NCBI GenBank assembly: GCA_020248985.1
Contig: JADCGL010000024.1
Span: 62,001 to 126,000, forward strand
Direction: 5' to 3'
Length of the DNA stretch: 64,000 bases
Origin: Telmatospirillum sp.
Lineage (GTDB): Bacteria; Pseudomonadota; Alphaproteobacteria; CACIAM-22H2
Position 1 is the stretch's first letter. Every line of letters starts with the position of its first letter. The notes beneath the pieces were generated by a model. It was not told where the DNA came from, ran no database searches, and saw only the letters and a program-made list of their open reading frames with translations. The translations under genes were made by a program, and so were the position numbers. Below, piece after piece: positions 8,359 to 17,860 of this stretch.

Positions 8359-9345
8359 ATGGTCGCTTTCATCATCCGCCGATTGCTGCAGGCCGTGCTC
8401 GTCATGATGGCGGTCGGCTTCGTCGCGTTTTCGCTGTTCGCTTATGTCGGCGACCCGGTCGCGATCATGCTCGGCCAGGATTTCACCGAAGAGGCGCGTA
8501 TGCGTCTCGTGCGCGATCTCGGGCTCGACCAGCCGTTTTTCGTGCAGTATTTCAACTTCCTCGTCAAAGCGGCCCAGGGCGAATTCGGCATTTCGTATCG
8601 TCTGGCGCGGCCCGTCTCCGATTTGCTGATGGAGCGGCTGCCGGCCACCCTCGAGCTGTCGCTGTGCGCGGCCCTGCTGGCGCTGCTCGTCGGCGTGCCG
8701 ATGGGCGTGTATACCGGCCTCAACCGCGATTCGTTTTTGTCGCGCCTCATGCTTACGGTGAGCCTCGTCGGCGTGTCGCTGCCGACCTTCCTCATCGGCA
8801 TTCTGCTGATCCTCGTCTTCTCGGTGCTGTTGGGCTGGCTGCCGTCCTTCGGGCGCGGCACCACGGTGGCCCTCGGATGGTGGACGACGGGCTTCCTCAC
8901 GCCGACGGGCCTGCGCGCGCTGATCCTGCCGTCGATCACGCTCGCCTTGTTCCAGCTCACGCTGATCATGCGTTTGGTGCGCTCGGAGATGCTCGAGGTG
9001 CTGCGCACCGACTACATCAAATTCGCGCGCGCGCGCGGGCTTTCGAACCGCGCCATCAATTTCGGGCACGCGCTCAAGAACACGCTGGTGCCCGTCATCA
9101 CCATCACGGGCCTGCAGCTCGGCGGCATCATCGCCTTCGCGATCGTGACCGAGACCGTGTTCCAGTGGCCCGGCATGGGCTTCCTGTTCATCCAGTCGGT
9201 GTCGGCCGCCGACGTGCCGGTCATGGCGGCCTATCTGATCCTGATCGCCTTCTTCTTCGTGCTCATCAATCTCGTCGTCGACCTGCTGTACTACGCCGTC
9301 GATCCGCGTCTGCGGGTCGATCGCGGTGCGGCAGGCGGCCATTGA
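8359..9345 (+). CDS. Peptide-type ABC importer, permease 1 (DppB-like)
   Basis: 328 aa inner-membrane protein with about six hydrophobic segments. The first is at about residues 9-30 and is followed by the periplasmic loop with DPVAIMLGQDFTEE typical of DppB. The cytoplasmic ATPase-contact loop (EAA region) reads about ARARGLSNRAINFGHALKNT. The conserved C-terminal segment ETVFQWPGMG precedes the last helix, and the protein ends DPRLRVD. It forms the pore with the next gene product. It lies 77 bp after the binding-protein stop and 14 bp before the second permease. Confidence 0.92.
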   Translation: MVAFIIRRLLQAVLVMMAVGFVAFSLFAYVGDPVAIMLGQDFTEEARMRLVRDLGLDQPFFVQYFNFLVKAAQGEFGISYRLARPVSDLLMERLPATLELSLCAALLALLVGVPMGVYTGLNRDSFLSRLMLTVSLVGVSLPTFLIGILLILVFSVLLGWLPSFGRGTTVALGWWTTGFLTPTGLRALILPSITLALFQLTLIMRLVRSEMLEVLRTDYIKFARARGLSNRAINFGHALKNTLVPVITITGLQLGGIIAFAIVTETVFQWPGMGFLFIQSVSAADVPVMAAYLILIAFFFVLINLVVDLLYYAVDPRLRVDRGAAGGH

Positions 9346-9359
9346 TCGGGGGATCCGCC

Positions 9360-10271
9360 ATGGACGCCGTGCGCCGGTTCGTCGACAGCGACGTTTTCTA
9401 CAGCTTCCGCCGTTCGCCGATCATCATCGCGGCGGCGATCGTGACGGTGCTGTTCTTTGCGGGGGCCGTCTTCGCCCCGCTGATCGCGCCGCAGAACCCG
9501 TTCGATCTGCGCCAGCTCAATCTGATGGATTCCTCGCTGCCGCCCGCGTGGCTGCCCGACGGCCTGCCGCAATATCCGCTCGGCACCGATACGCAAGGCC
9601 GCGACGTGCTGTCGACGATCCTGTTCGGCAGCCGCATTTCGCTGCTCGTCGGCGTGTTTTCGGTCGTTTTCGCGATGATCCTCGGCATCTCCCTCGGGTT
9701 GCTGGCGGGCTATGTCGGCGGCACGGTCGACGCGGTGATCATGCGGGTTGCCGACGTGCAGCTCTCGTTCCCGGCCATTCTGATCGCGTTGCTGATCGAC
9801 GGCGTGGCGCGCGTCGTGATTCCGCGCGAACTGCACCACGATATCGCGATCTACGTGCTGATCCTCGCGATCGGCTTTTCGGGCTGGGTCCAGTATGCGC
9901 GCACCGTACGCGGCTCGTGCATGGTCGAAAAGAGCAAGGAATACGTCCAGGCCGCGCGCGTGATCGGCCGGCACCCGATCGCGATCATGCTGCAGCATGT
10001 GCTGCCCAACGTGTTGGGCCCCGTCCTCGTCATCGCGACCATTCATCTTGCCCTCGCGATCATCACGGAAGCCACGCTGTCGTTCCTCGGCGTGGGCGTG
10101 CCGCCGACCGAGCCGTCGCTCGGCACGCTGATCCGCATCGGCAACAATTTCCTGTTCTCGGGCGAATGGTGGATCACGGTGTTCCCGGGCCTCGCTCTCG
10201 TCGTGATGGTGCTCGCGGTCAATCTCCTCGGCGATTGGCTGCGCGACGCCCTCAATCCCAAGCTGCGCTAG
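9360..10271 (+). CDS. Peptide-type ABC importer, permease 2 (DppC-like)
   Basis: 303 aa. The N-terminal cytoplasmic tail and first membrane helix (about 20-45) are followed by LGTDTQGRDVLS, the DppC signature. The EAA loop is at ARVIGRHPIAIMLQHVLPN, then ATLSFLGVGVPPTEPSLG, then a last helix ending in the typical DWLRDALNPKLR. It is the second pore subunit of the importer. Start ATG 9360 is preceded by GGGGGATCCGCC. It is 9 bp upstream of the first ATPase gene. Confidence 0.92.
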   Translation: MDAVRRFVDSDVFYSFRRSPIIIAAAIVTVLFFAGAVFAPLIAPQNPFDLRQLNLMDSSLPPAWLPDGLPQYPLGTDTQGRDVLSTILFGSRISLLVGVFSVVFAMILGISLGLLAGYVGGTVDAVIMRVADVQLSFPAILIALLIDGVARVVIPRELHHDIAIYVLILAIGFSGWVQYARTVRGSCMVEKSKEYVQAARVIGRHPIAIMLQHVLPNVLGPVLVIATIHLALAIITEATLSFLGVGVPPTEPSLGTLIRIGNNFLFSGEWWITVFPGLALVVMVLAVNLLGDWLRDALNPKLR

Positions 10272-10280
10272 GGGCGGGAC

Positions 10281-11279
10281 ATGGACAAGCTTTCGAACCG
10301 CCCGCTGCTTGAAGTCAAGAATCTCCGCGTCGAGTTTCCGACGCGGCGCGGCACGCTCGTGGCCGTGGACGACATCTCGTTTTCGATCCAACCCGGCGAA
10401 GTGCTGGGCGTGGTCGGCGAGTCCGGCGCCGGCAAGTCGCTCACGGGTGCCGCGATCATCGGCCTGCTCGAGCCGCCGGGTCGGGTTGCGGGCGGCGAGA
10501 TCCTGCTCGACGGCCAGCGCATCGACAATCTGCCCTACGAGAAGATGCGCCGCATCCGCGGCAAGGAAATCGGTGCGGTCTTCCAGGATCCTCTCACCTC
10601 GCTCAATCCGCTCTACACGGTCGGCCGCCAGCTCACCGAGACGATTCTCACGCATCTCGACATGTCGGAGAGCGAAGCGCGCGCGCGCGCGATCGGCTTG
10701 CTGCAGGATGTGGGCATTCCCGCGCCCGAGCGCCGCATCGACCATTATCCGCACCAGTTTTCGGGCGGCATGCGCCAGCGCGTGGTGATTGCACTCGCTT
10801 TGTGCGCCAATCCGCGCCTAATCGTGGCCGACGAGCCGACGACGGCTTTGGACGTGTCGATCCAGGCGCAGATCATCACGCTGATCAAGCGCCTGTGCCG
10901 CGAACACGGCACGGCCGTGATGCTCGTCACGCACGACATGGGCGTGATCGCGGAGACGGCCGATCGCGTCGCGGTCATGTATGCGGGTCGTATTGCCGAG
11001 ATCGGCCCGGTGCGCGACGTGATCCAGCGCGCCAAGCATCCCTATACCGAAGGGCTGATGGGCTCGATCCCGAAGCTCGGCAACGCGCCCGCACGCCTCG
11101 CCCAGATCGACGGTGCGATGCCTCGCCTGACCGCGATCCCCAAGGGCTGCGCATTCAACCCGCGCTGCACCAAGCGTTTTACGCCGTGCACGCAACTGCG
11201 CCCCGATCCGATCCCGGTCGGGGCGACGGACGTGGCATGCTGGCTCTACGACCAAACCAAGAAGGCAGCGGCCGAATGA
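10281..11279 (+). CDS. Peptide-type ABC importer, ATPase 1 (DppD-like)
   Basis: 332 aa cytoplasmic ATPase. It has Walker A GESGAGKS, Q-loop VFQDPLTSLNP, signature FSGGMRQR, Walker B LIVADEPTTALD and the switch histidine in LVTHDMGV. The C-terminal extension with CAFNPRCTKRFTPC carries the cysteine cluster usual in DppD/OppD proteins, which often binds an Fe-S cluster. Its stop overlaps the start of the second ATPase by 4 nt (ATGA), so the two are translationally coupled. Confidence 0.93.
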   Translation: MDKLSNRPLLEVKNLRVEFPTRRGTLVAVDDISFSIQPGEVLGVVGESGAGKSLTGAAIIGLLEPPGRVAGGEILLDGQRIDNLPYEKMRRIRGKEIGAVFQDPLTSLNPLYTVGRQLTETILTHLDMSESEARARAIGLLQDVGIPAPERRIDHYPHQFSGGMRQRVVIALALCANPRLIVADEPTTALDVSIQAQIITLIKRLCREHGTAVMLVTHDMGVIAETADRVAVMYAGRIAEIGPVRDVIQRAKHPYTEGLMGSIPKLGNAPARLAQIDGAMPRLTAIPKGCAFNPRCTKRFTPCTQLRPDPIPVGATDVACWLYDQTKKAAAE

Positions 11280-12319
11280 GCGCCCCCCTCGTCGTCGCGA
11301 CCGACCTCGCGCGCTATTTCGACGTCTCGAAGCCGCTGCTCAACCGCCTGCTCGAAAAGCTGCCGCGCCAGACGCTGCGCGCGGTCGATGGCGTCGATTT
11401 CACGATCGCCAAAGGCGAGACGTTGTCCTTTGTGGGCGAGTCCGGCTGCGGCAAATCCACGCTCGCCCGCCTCGTGGTCGGGCTCTATCCGCCGTCGCGC
11501 GGCAGCATGATGTTCGACGGCACCGACATGTCGAAGCTCGGCTCGTCGGCCGACGCGGCCCGCGTGCGCAAGCGCTTCCAGATGATTTTCCAGGATCCTT
11601 ACGCGAGCCTCAATCCGCGCTGGCGCGTGGGCAAGATCATCGCCGAGCCCATTGTCGTGCATGGGCTCATGTCGGGTCCCGCCCAGATCAAAAAGCGCGT
11701 GGACGAATTGCTGCGCCAGGTCGGCCTGTCGCCGGCCGACCAGGAGAAATTCCCGCACGAATTCTCGGGCGGCCAGCGCCAGCGCATTTCGATCGCGCGC
11801 GCTTTGTCCTCGAATCCCGAATTCCTGGTGTGCGACGAACCCACCTCCGCACTCGACGTGTCGGTGCAGGCGCAGATCCTCAATCTCATGAAGGATCTGC
11901 AGCGCGAACTGGGCCTCACCTATCTTTTCATCAGCCACAATCTCGCGGTCGTCTACTACATCTCCGACCGCGTCGGCGTCATGTATCTGGGCAAACTCGT
12001 CGAAATCGCGGACGTGAAGACGCTGTTCGCGCGGCCCGTGCACCCCTACACGCGCATGCTGCTGGACGCGATCCCCGATCTCGAAATGTCGGGCCGGCCG
12101 CGCACGCCGGTGGCGGGCGAAGTGCCCAACCCCATCGATCCGCCGTCGGGTTGCACCTTCCATCCGCGCTGCCCCTATGCCAACGACCGCTGCCGGGCGG
12201 AAGCGCCGCGTGCGATACGCACCAAGACGGGCGCCATGGTCGCGTGCCACGCGGCCGAAGAGGGCCGCCTACCGGATCTCGAACGCACCGCCGCCCCGCC
12301 GCCCAATCCGCTGCTGTAG
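11276..12319 (+). CDS. Peptide-type ABC importer, ATPase 2 (DppF-like)
   Basis: 347 aa partner ATPase. It shows Walker [26 protein letters not shown], signature FSGGQRQRI, Walker [13 protein letters not shown] and the H-loop FISHNLAVV. The C-terminus carries [14 protein letters not shown], the oligopeptide-transporter extension. It begins inside the stop of ATPase 1 (ATGA). Because the second peptide-type importer at 16-19.5 kb has no ATPase of its own, this pair could also energise that system, which is inference. Confidence 0.93.
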   Translation: MSAPLVVATDLARYFDVSKPLLNRLLEKLPRQTLRAVDGVDFTIAKGETLSFVGESGCGKSTLARLVVGLYPPSRGSMMFDGTDMSKLGSSADAARVRKRFQMIFQDPYASLNPRWRVGKIIAEPIVVHGLMSGPAQIKKRVDELLRQVGLSPADQEKFPHEFSGGQRQRISIARALSSNPEFLVCDEPTSALDVSVQAQILNLMKDLQRELGLTYLFISHNLAVVYYISDRVGVMYLGKLVEIADVKTLFARPVHPYTRMLLDAIPDLEMSGRPRTPVAGEVPNPIDPPSGCTFHPRCPYANDRCRAEAPRAIRTKTGAMVACHAAEEGRLPDLERTAAPPPNPLL

Positions 12320-12375
12320 CGGGCGGCAGACTGCAATAAAACCGTCGCAACTCGATCCTATTCTCCGAACCGAAG

Positions 12376-12397
12376 GTCGGGCGACTGTTCGCCCGAC
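12376..12397 (+). other. Hairpin between the importer operon and the next gene
   Basis: A perfect 9-bp stem GTCGGGCGA/TCGCCCGAC with a 4-nt loop, ending 12 nt before the start codon at 12410. It lies 57 nt after the end of the ABC operon. Only AGGGAGGG follows, which is the ribosome site of the next gene, so there is no U-tract. It may be a Rho-type 3' end or a translation-control element. Confidence 0.5.
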
Positions 12398-12409
12398 AGG
12401 GAGGGTTCG

Positions 12410-13378
12410 ATGAAATACGGAATTCCGAACGCAGCTCTTGCCGCCGCGATCGTCTTTTCGGCCGTGCCGGCATCTGCACAGCGCTTCGACTTCGTCGCCT
12501 TCGGCGACATGCCCTACAGCGTGCCGGCCGACTATGCGCGCGTCGATCGGCTCGTCGACCGCATCAACGCCGCCAATCCGGCCTTCACGCTGTTTATCGG
12601 CGACACCAAATCGGGCTCGAGCCCGTGCTCGGACGAGATGTTGCAGCGTTCCAAACAGACGCTCGACCGCATCGCGGGGGCCCTGATCTATTCGGTCGGC
12701 GACAATGAATGGACCGACTGCCACCGCGCACGCGCGGGCGGCTTCGATCCGCTCGAGCGCCTCGCGACCGTGCGCCGCATGCATTTCGCCGATGCGCGCA
12801 GCCTCGGCCAGAAGCCGATCCAGCTGACGCGCCAGGCCGACATCGATCCGCCGCACGCCAAGTTCGTCGAGAATTCGCGCTGGGTGCACAACAACGTGCT
12901 GTTCGTGTCGCTGCATGTCGTGGGTTCGAACAACAATTTCGAGGCCCGCACCGGTGCGCCCGCCGAATTCATGGAACGCAACGCCGCAAACGTCGCCTGG
13001 ATCCGCGACGCGTTCCGCGTGGCGCAGGCCGAAAACCGCCACGGCATCGTGTTCGGCTTCCAGGCCGACATGTGGCAGGAAGCGACCCCGCGCGACGACA
13101 TGTCGTCGGGCTACGCGGCCACGCTGGCGGCCTTCACGGCGGGCGCTGCCGCGTTCGAAAAGCCGGTGCTGCTGATCCACGGCGACACGCATCTGCTGCG
13201 CATCGACCAGCCGCTGAAAGACACCGCCAAGCGCACGATCGAGAACGCCACGCGCCTCATGGTGATGGGCGCCGACGAGATCCACGCGGTCAAGATCGGC
13301 GTCGATCCGGCCGAGCCGGGCCTGTTTTCGTTCACGCCGCTGCGCGTGATGGAGAACGTCGTCAAGCCGCGGATGTAG
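12410..13378 (+). CDS. Secreted metallophosphoesterase-like protein
   Basis: 322 aa. A signal peptide ends ASA before Gln24. The mature part resembles the calcineurin-like phosphoesterase fold: FVAFGDMPY (about 29-36), FIGDTKSG (62-69), SVGDNEW (95-101) and, near the C-terminus, LLIHGDTHLL. These correspond to the GD, GDxx, GN[H/E]-type and GHTH-type metal loops, but the third reads GDNEW where the family has GNHE. It probably acts in the periplasm on a phosphoester, or is a degenerate binding version. It has a good ribosome site (GGGAGGG). The gene converges on the ilvA gene, which ends 10 bp away on the other strand. Confidence 0.6.
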   Translation: MKYGIPNAALAAAIVFSAVPASAQRFDFVAFGDMPYSVPADYARVDRLVDRINAANPAFTLFIGDTKSGSSPCSDEMLQRSKQTLDRIAGALIYSVGDNEWTDCHRARAGGFDPLERLATVRRMHFADARSLGQKPIQLTRQADIDPPHAKFVENSRWVHNNVLFVSLHVVGSNNNFEARTGAPAEFMERNAANVAWIRDAFRVAQAENRHGIVFGFQADMWQEATPRDDMSSGYAATLAAFTAGAAAFEKPVLLIHGDTHLLRIDQPLKDTAKRTIENATRLMVMGADEIHAVKIGVDPAEPGLFSFTPLRVMENVVKPRM

Positions 13379-13388
13379 CTTCCCGTGC

Positions 13389-14591
13389 CTAGACGGGGCG
13401 GGTGGGGAAGCCCGCTCCGTTGAGGGCGGCGATCAGTTTTTCGCCGTGCGCGCGCTCGATGACTTCGACCGTGGTTTCGATGACCACGTTCTTGGCGGAT
13501 TTCTCGGTGAAAATCCGCTGGTGTTCGATCTCGACGATGTTGCCGCCGCTTTCGCCGATGCGGCGCGCCACTTCCGCCAAAGCCCCGGGCCGGTCGGCAA
13601 TGTCCACTTCGAGCCGCAGCAGGCGGCCGTCGCGCGCAAGGCCGCGCAGCAGCACGCTCGACAGCACGCGCGTGTCGATATTGCCGCCGCACAGCACCAT
13701 GCCCACGCGCTTGCCCGCGAACCGGTCGCGATAGGCCATGATCGCGGCAAGGCCGGCGGCACCCGCACCCTCGGCCACGGTCTTTTCGATTTCGATCAGA
13801 AGCACGATCGCGCGCTCGACCTCGAGCTCGTCCACGACCAGCACTTCGCGCACGTCGCGCTCGATGGCGGGCCAGCATTCCGCACCGATATCGGCAACCG
13901 CAATGCCCTCGGCGATTGTCGTGCCGCCCGTATGTACGGGCTGGCCCGCTTTGCGCTGGGCGGCCGACGCGAAGGCGGACACTTCCACGCCGTAGATGTC
14001 GATGGCGGGATTGATCGCCTTGGCCGCGATGGCGCAGCCCGCGATCATGCCCCCACCGCCGATGGGCACCACGAGGGCGTCGAGGTCCGGCTGATCGGCG
14101 AGCATCTCGAGGGCGAGCGTGCCTTGGCCCGCGACGATCGCCGCGTCGTCGTATGGGTGCACGAAGACGAGCTTTTCTTTCGCGGCCATGTCGCGCGCGA
14201 AGCTTGCGGCCTCTGCCAGCGCTTCGCCTTCGAGGATCACGCGTGCGCCATGGTGGCGCGTCGCCGCGACCTTGGCGTTGGGCGTGAATTTCGGCATCAC
14301 GATGGTGGCCGCGATGCCGAGGCGCCCGGCATGGTAGGCGACCGCCTGGGCATGGTTGCCGGCCGACATTGCGATCACGCCGCGCTTGCGCTCGTCGGCC
14401 GAAAGCTGCAGCAGCTTGTTGAGCGCCCCGCGTTCCTTGAACGAGGCGATGAACTGCAGATTCTCGAACTTGATCCAAAGCTCGCAGCCCGAGATCTTCG
14501 AGAGCGTGCCGCTGCGCAAAGTGGGCGTGCGCTTGACCTGGCCCTCGATGCGCGCGGCGGCGGCGGCGATGTCGGCATGCACGACGGCCAT
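13389..14591 (-). CDS. ilvA: Threonine ammonia-lyase with C-terminal ACT domain
   Basis: 400 aa, the length of the short threonine dehydratases that carry one ACT domain. PLP lysine at 52 in ASFKERGALNK, the SAGNHAQAVAY substrate loop, and the glycine-rich phosphate cradle VPIGGGGMIAG. Residues from about 325 on (EVDIADRPGALAEVARRIGESG) form the ACT regulatory domain. It deaminates threonine to 2-oxobutyrate for isoleucine synthesis or threonine catabolism. It is transcribed 2 bp after manC, so the two probably share a message, although no metabolic link is evident. Confidence 0.92.
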   Translation of the reverse strand: MAVVHADIAAAAARIEGQVKRTPTLRSGTLSKISGCELWIKFENLQFIASFKERGALNKLLQLSADERKRGVIAMSAGNHAQAVAYHAGRLGIAATIVMPKFTPNAKVAATRHHGARVILEGEALAEAASFARDMAAKEKLVFVHPYDDAAIVAGQGTLALEMLADQPDLDALVVPIGGGGMIAGCAIAAKAINPAIDIYGVEVSAFASAAQRKAGQPVHTGGTTIAEGIAVADIGAECWPAIERDVREVLVVDELEVERAIVLLIEIEKTVAEGAGAAGLAAIMAYRDRFAGKRVGMVLCGGNIDTRVLSSVLLRGLARDGRLLRLEVDIADRPGALAEVARRIGESGGNIVEIEHQRIFTEKSAKNVVIETTVEVIERAHGEKLIAALNGAGFPTRPV

Positions 14592-14593
14592 GG

Positions 14594-16006
14594 CTATTTG
14601 CGCCCGTAGCTGTCTTCGAAGCGCACGATGTCGTCCTCGCCGAGATAGCCGCCGGATTGCACCTCGATGATGTGCAGAAGCTCGGTGCCCGGATTTTCGA
14701 GCCGATGCACGCAGCCGACCGGGATGTAGGTCGACATGTTTTCCTGGAGATCGAGCGTTTCGGCGTCGCGCGTGACGCGCGCTACCCCGCTCACCACCAC
14801 CCAGTGCTCGGCGCGGTGCGCGTGTTTCTGCAGCGAGATTTTGGCCCCCGGCTTCACGGTGAGGCGCTTCACCTGGAAGCGTTCGCCCGCATCGATCGTC
14901 TGGTAGCTGCCCCAGGGGCGGTGCACGACCACGTGCGAAGCGACTTCGCTGCGCCCCTCGGCTTTGAGTCGGTCGACGATTTTTTTGACGTCCTGCGCGC
15001 GGTCGCGGTCGGCGACCATGACCACGTCGCGCGTGGCGACGACGACGAGGTCGTGCACGCCGACCGCCGTGAGCAGCCGATGCTCGCTGCGCAGATAGGA
15101 ATTCTGCGTGTCAGCGACCGCGACGTCGCCGAGCAGCACGTTGCCGTCGCCGTCGCGGGGCCCGAGTTCCCACAGAGCATTCCACGCCCCCACATCTGAC
15201 CAGCCGAGCCGGGCGGGCACGACGGCCGAGCGGTCGGTGCGTTCCATCACCGCATAGTCGATCGATTTCGACGGCGCTTGCGCGAACGAAGCCTTGTCGA
15301 GGCGCACGAAATCGAGATCGCGCGACGCGGCCTTGGCGGCGGCGGCGGCGTGTTCGGCGATCAAAGGTTCGTAGCGCGCCAGTTCGGCCAAGAAGGTCGC
15401 GGCCTCGAACAGGAACATGCCCGAGTTCCACGCCCAGCCGCCTTCGGCGAGATAGGCCTTGGCGGTCGCAAGGTCGGGCTTCTCGACGAAGCGCTGGACC
15501 GCATAGGCGCCGTCGATTTGCGGCAGGGCGGCACCGCGCTTGATGTAGCCGTAGCCGGTTTCGGGCTGTTCGGGATCGATGCCGAACGTCACGAGGCGGC
15601 CCTGCGCCACCACATTGCGCGCGGTGGCCACAGCTACCGCAAACGCGGCTGTATCGCGCACGACATGGTCGGACGGCAGCAGCATCATGGTCTCGCCGGG
15701 CTCGAGCAGTGCTGCTGCGGCGGCCGCGGCCGCGGCCGTGTTGCGGCCGATGGGCTCAAGCAAGATCGCGCGCGGAGCGACACCGGCCGCGCGCAATTGT
15801 TCGGCGATGATGAAGCGGTGCTCTTCGTTGCACACGATGATGGGGGCGCCGAACGGGGCGCCGGCCACGCGCAAGGCGGTTTCGGCGATCATCGATTTTT
15901 CGCCCGCCAGCGGCAGCAATTGCTTGGGGTAGAGCTCGCGCGACAGCGGCCACAGGCGGGTCCCGGCGCCGCCCGAGAGAATGACTGGCACGATGGGCTG
16001 AAGCAT
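14594..16006 (-). CDS. manC: Mannose-1-phosphate guanylyltransferase / mannose-6-phosphate isomerase
   Basis: 470 aa bifunctional GDP-mannose pathway enzyme. The N-terminal nucleotidyltransferase domain has the pyrophosphorylase signature LSGGAGTRLWPLSRE, the substrate loops RFVEKPD and AWNSGMFLF, and SWSDVGAWNAL-like GWSDVGAWN. The C-terminal cupin (from about residue 350) holds the isomerase motif ISLQKHAHRAEHWVVV. A run of Ala codons near residue 92 is a low-complexity stretch. It supplies GDP-mannose for surface polysaccharide. It starts 79 bp downstream of the second importer's last gene on the same strand. Confidence 0.95.
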   Translation of the reverse strand: MLQPIVPVILSGGAGTRLWPLSRELYPKQLLPLAGEKSMIAETALRVAGAPFGAPIIVCNEEHRFIIAEQLRAAGVAPRAILLEPIGRNTAAAAAAAAALLEPGETMMLLPSDHVVRDTAAFAVAVATARNVVAQGRLVTFGIDPEQPETGYGYIKRGAALPQIDGAYAVQRFVEKPDLATAKAYLAEGGWAWNSGMFLFEAATFLAELARYEPLIAEHAAAAAKAASRDLDFVRLDKASFAQAPSKSIDYAVMERTDRSAVVPARLGWSDVGAWNALWELGPRDGDGNVLLGDVAVADTQNSYLRSEHRLLTAVGVHDLVVVATRDVVMVADRDRAQDVKKIVDRLKAEGRSEVASHVVVHRPWGSYQTIDAGERFQVKRLTVKPGAKISLQKHAHRAEHWVVVSGVARVTRDAETLDLQENMSTYIPVGCVHRLENPGTELLHIIEVQSGGYLGEDDIVRFEDSYGRK

Positions 16007-16085
16007 CCGGCAGACTCCTCGAAAAAACAGCGTCTTGCTAGCGCATTCCGGGGTTGCGTGCCAGCCCCGGCAAACCGGGGGGCGG

Positions 16086-16910
16086 TCAGCGTCGGCCTGC
16101 GATCCTGTCCTGCAACGCGTCGGCCAGCAGGTTTATTGCCGTCACGGTCGCGAGGATCGCCAAACCGGGCCACAAAGCGAGCCACGGCGCTTGCCAGATC
16201 GTTTCCTGGGCATTGGTCAGCATGTTGCCCCAGCTTGCCGTCGGCGGCTGGATGCCGAGCCCCAGGAACGACAAGACGCTTTCGTAGAGAATTGTTCCCC
16301 CCGCCGCCAAAGCCGTCGCGACCAGCAAGGGTCCCGCGCAATTGGGCAGGATGTGCACGGCCATGATGCGCAAGCGCCCGGCGCCCAGTGCCGTTGCCGC
16401 GCGCACGAAATCGCGGTTCACGAGGGCAAGGGCGGTTGCGCGCACGAGCCGTGCGACTTTGGGCCAGCCGAACAAGGCCACGATCGCCACGATGCGCCAC
16501 AGCCCGCCATCGTCGCTCTGCGGCAGGCCGAGCTTCTGCGTGTCGATCGCGGCCAGCACGATCAGCACCGGCAGCACGGGCAAAGCGAGCACGGCATCGG
16601 TCGCGCGCATCAAAGCGCCGTCGATGCGCCCGCCAAGCGTGCCCGCGGCAAGCCCGATTGCAGTCCCGATCGCGACGGCGGCAAGAGCCGCCGAAATCGC
16701 GACGGCAAGCGACACGCGCGCGCCATAGAGCAGGCGCAAGGCCACATCGCGGCCGAGCTCGTCGGTACCCAGCGGGTGCGCGAGGCTCGGGCCCGCATAG
16801 CGCTTGGCAAGGTCGATCGCGTCGGGATCGGCACCCGTGAGCGGGATGGCGGCGGCGGCGAGTGCGAGCAGAACAAGCATGCCGAGCGGGAGGGTAAAAC
16901 GCGGGCTCAT
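16086..16910 (-). CDS. Second peptide-type ABC importer, DppC-like permease
   Basis: 274 aa inner-membrane permease. LGTDELGRDVALRLLYG near residue 49 is the DppC signature. The EAA loop is at AATALGAGRLRIMAVHILPN, and ESVLSFLGLGIQPPTASWGNML precedes the last helix. Shorter than the first system's DppC because it lacks the long N-terminal tail. Start ATG 16910 overlaps the stop of the upstream permease (ATGA). It is the last gene of the pyrE-led minus operon; no ATPase gene follows before manC. Confidence 0.9.
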   Translation of the reverse strand: MSPRFTLPLGMLVLLALAAAAIPLTGADPDAIDLAKRYAGPSLAHPLGTDELGRDVALRLLYGARVSLAVAISAALAAVAIGTAIGLAAGTLGGRIDGALMRATDAVLALPVLPVLIVLAAIDTQKLGLPQSDDGGLWRIVAIVALFGWPKVARLVRATALALVNRDFVRAATALGAGRLRIMAVHILPNCAGPLLVATALAAGGTILYESVLSFLGLGIQPPTASWGNMLTNAQETIWQAPWLALWPGLAILATVTAINLLADALQDRIAGRR

Positions 16911-17860
16911 GCCACGCTCACGCGCGGATCGAGGGCGGCATAGGCAAGGTCGGCGACGAAATTGGCGACGATTACGAGACCTGCCGCCATCAGCAAGCAG
17001 GCAAGGGCCAGATTGTAGTCGCTGCCCAATATCGCGTCGTAGATGAGCTTGCCCATGCCGGGATAGGCGAAGATCGTCTCGGTCACGAGGGCGCCCGAGA
17101 ACAGCCCGCCGAAACCCAAGGCCGCGACCGTCGCGACCGGGATGGCGGCGTTGCGCAGCACATGGCCGAACAGCACGCGCGCGCGCGAGGCGCCTTTGGC
17201 GCGTGCCGTGCGCACCCAATCCTGCGCCAGAGCTTCGCTCGCAGCGCTGCGCATGTAGCGCGCGTACTCGCCCGCTTCGACGAGGGCCAGCGTCGCGACC
17301 GGCAGGATGAGCCCCAGGAGCCTTGCCCCCAGGCCGTCCTGGCCCGGCAAGGGCAACGCACTTGCCGGCAGCCAGCCCAGTACGACGGCGAACAGCACGA
17401 TCAGCATCAGCCCGAGCCAGAAAGAAGGTGTCGCCGCCGACACGAACGCAAAGCCGTTGATCGCAGCATCGACGAAGCTGCCGCGCTTGGCGGCCGCCAG
17501 CAGCCCGAGCGGGATGCCGATCGCCAAAGCGATCGCGAAGGCGGCCAGCATCAGCACGCTGGTGTTGGCGAGTGCCGGGCCGATCGCCGCGAGCACGGGC
17601 TTGGCATAAAGGCGGCTATAGCCGAGATCGCCCTGCAAGGCGGCCGTCGCCCATTCGGCGTAGCGCGACAGGATCGGCCGGTCGATGCCGTAGAGTTCGC
17701 GCAAGCGCCGCACGTCGTCCGGCGTGATCTGCGGATTGCCGGAGATCATCAGATCGATTGGATCGCCCGGCATCAGCCCGAGCAGCACGTAGATCGCAAA
17801 ACTCGCCGCCACCAGCACCAGCACGCCCTGCAATGCGCGTTGCAGCGCGTAGCGCATCAT
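16907..17860 (-). CDS. Second peptide-type ABC importer, DppB-like permease
   Basis: 317 aa. First membrane helix at about 9-29 ending in LGLMPGDPIDLMISGNPQIT, as in DppB/NikB proteins. The EAA loop is TARAKGASRARVLFGHVLRN, and ETIFAYPGMGKLIYDAI precedes the final helix. Its start ATG 17860 overlaps the stop of the binding-protein gene by 4 nt; a second ATG directly after (17857) is the alternative start. Confidence 0.9.
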   Translation of the reverse strand: MMRYALQRALQGVLVLVAASFAIYVLLGLMPGDPIDLMISGNPQITPDDVRRLRELYGIDRPILSRYAEWATAALQGDLGYSRLYAKPVLAAIGPALANTSVLMLAAFAIALAIGIPLGLLAAAKRGSFVDAAINGFAFVSAATPSFWLGLMLIVLFAVVLGWLPASALPLPGQDGLGARLLGLILPVATLALVEAGEYARYMRSAASEALAQDWVRTARAKGASRARVLFGHVLRNAAIPVATVAALGFGGLFSGALVTETIFAYPGMGKLIYDAILGSDYNLALACLLMAAGLVIVANFVADLAYAALDPRVSVA

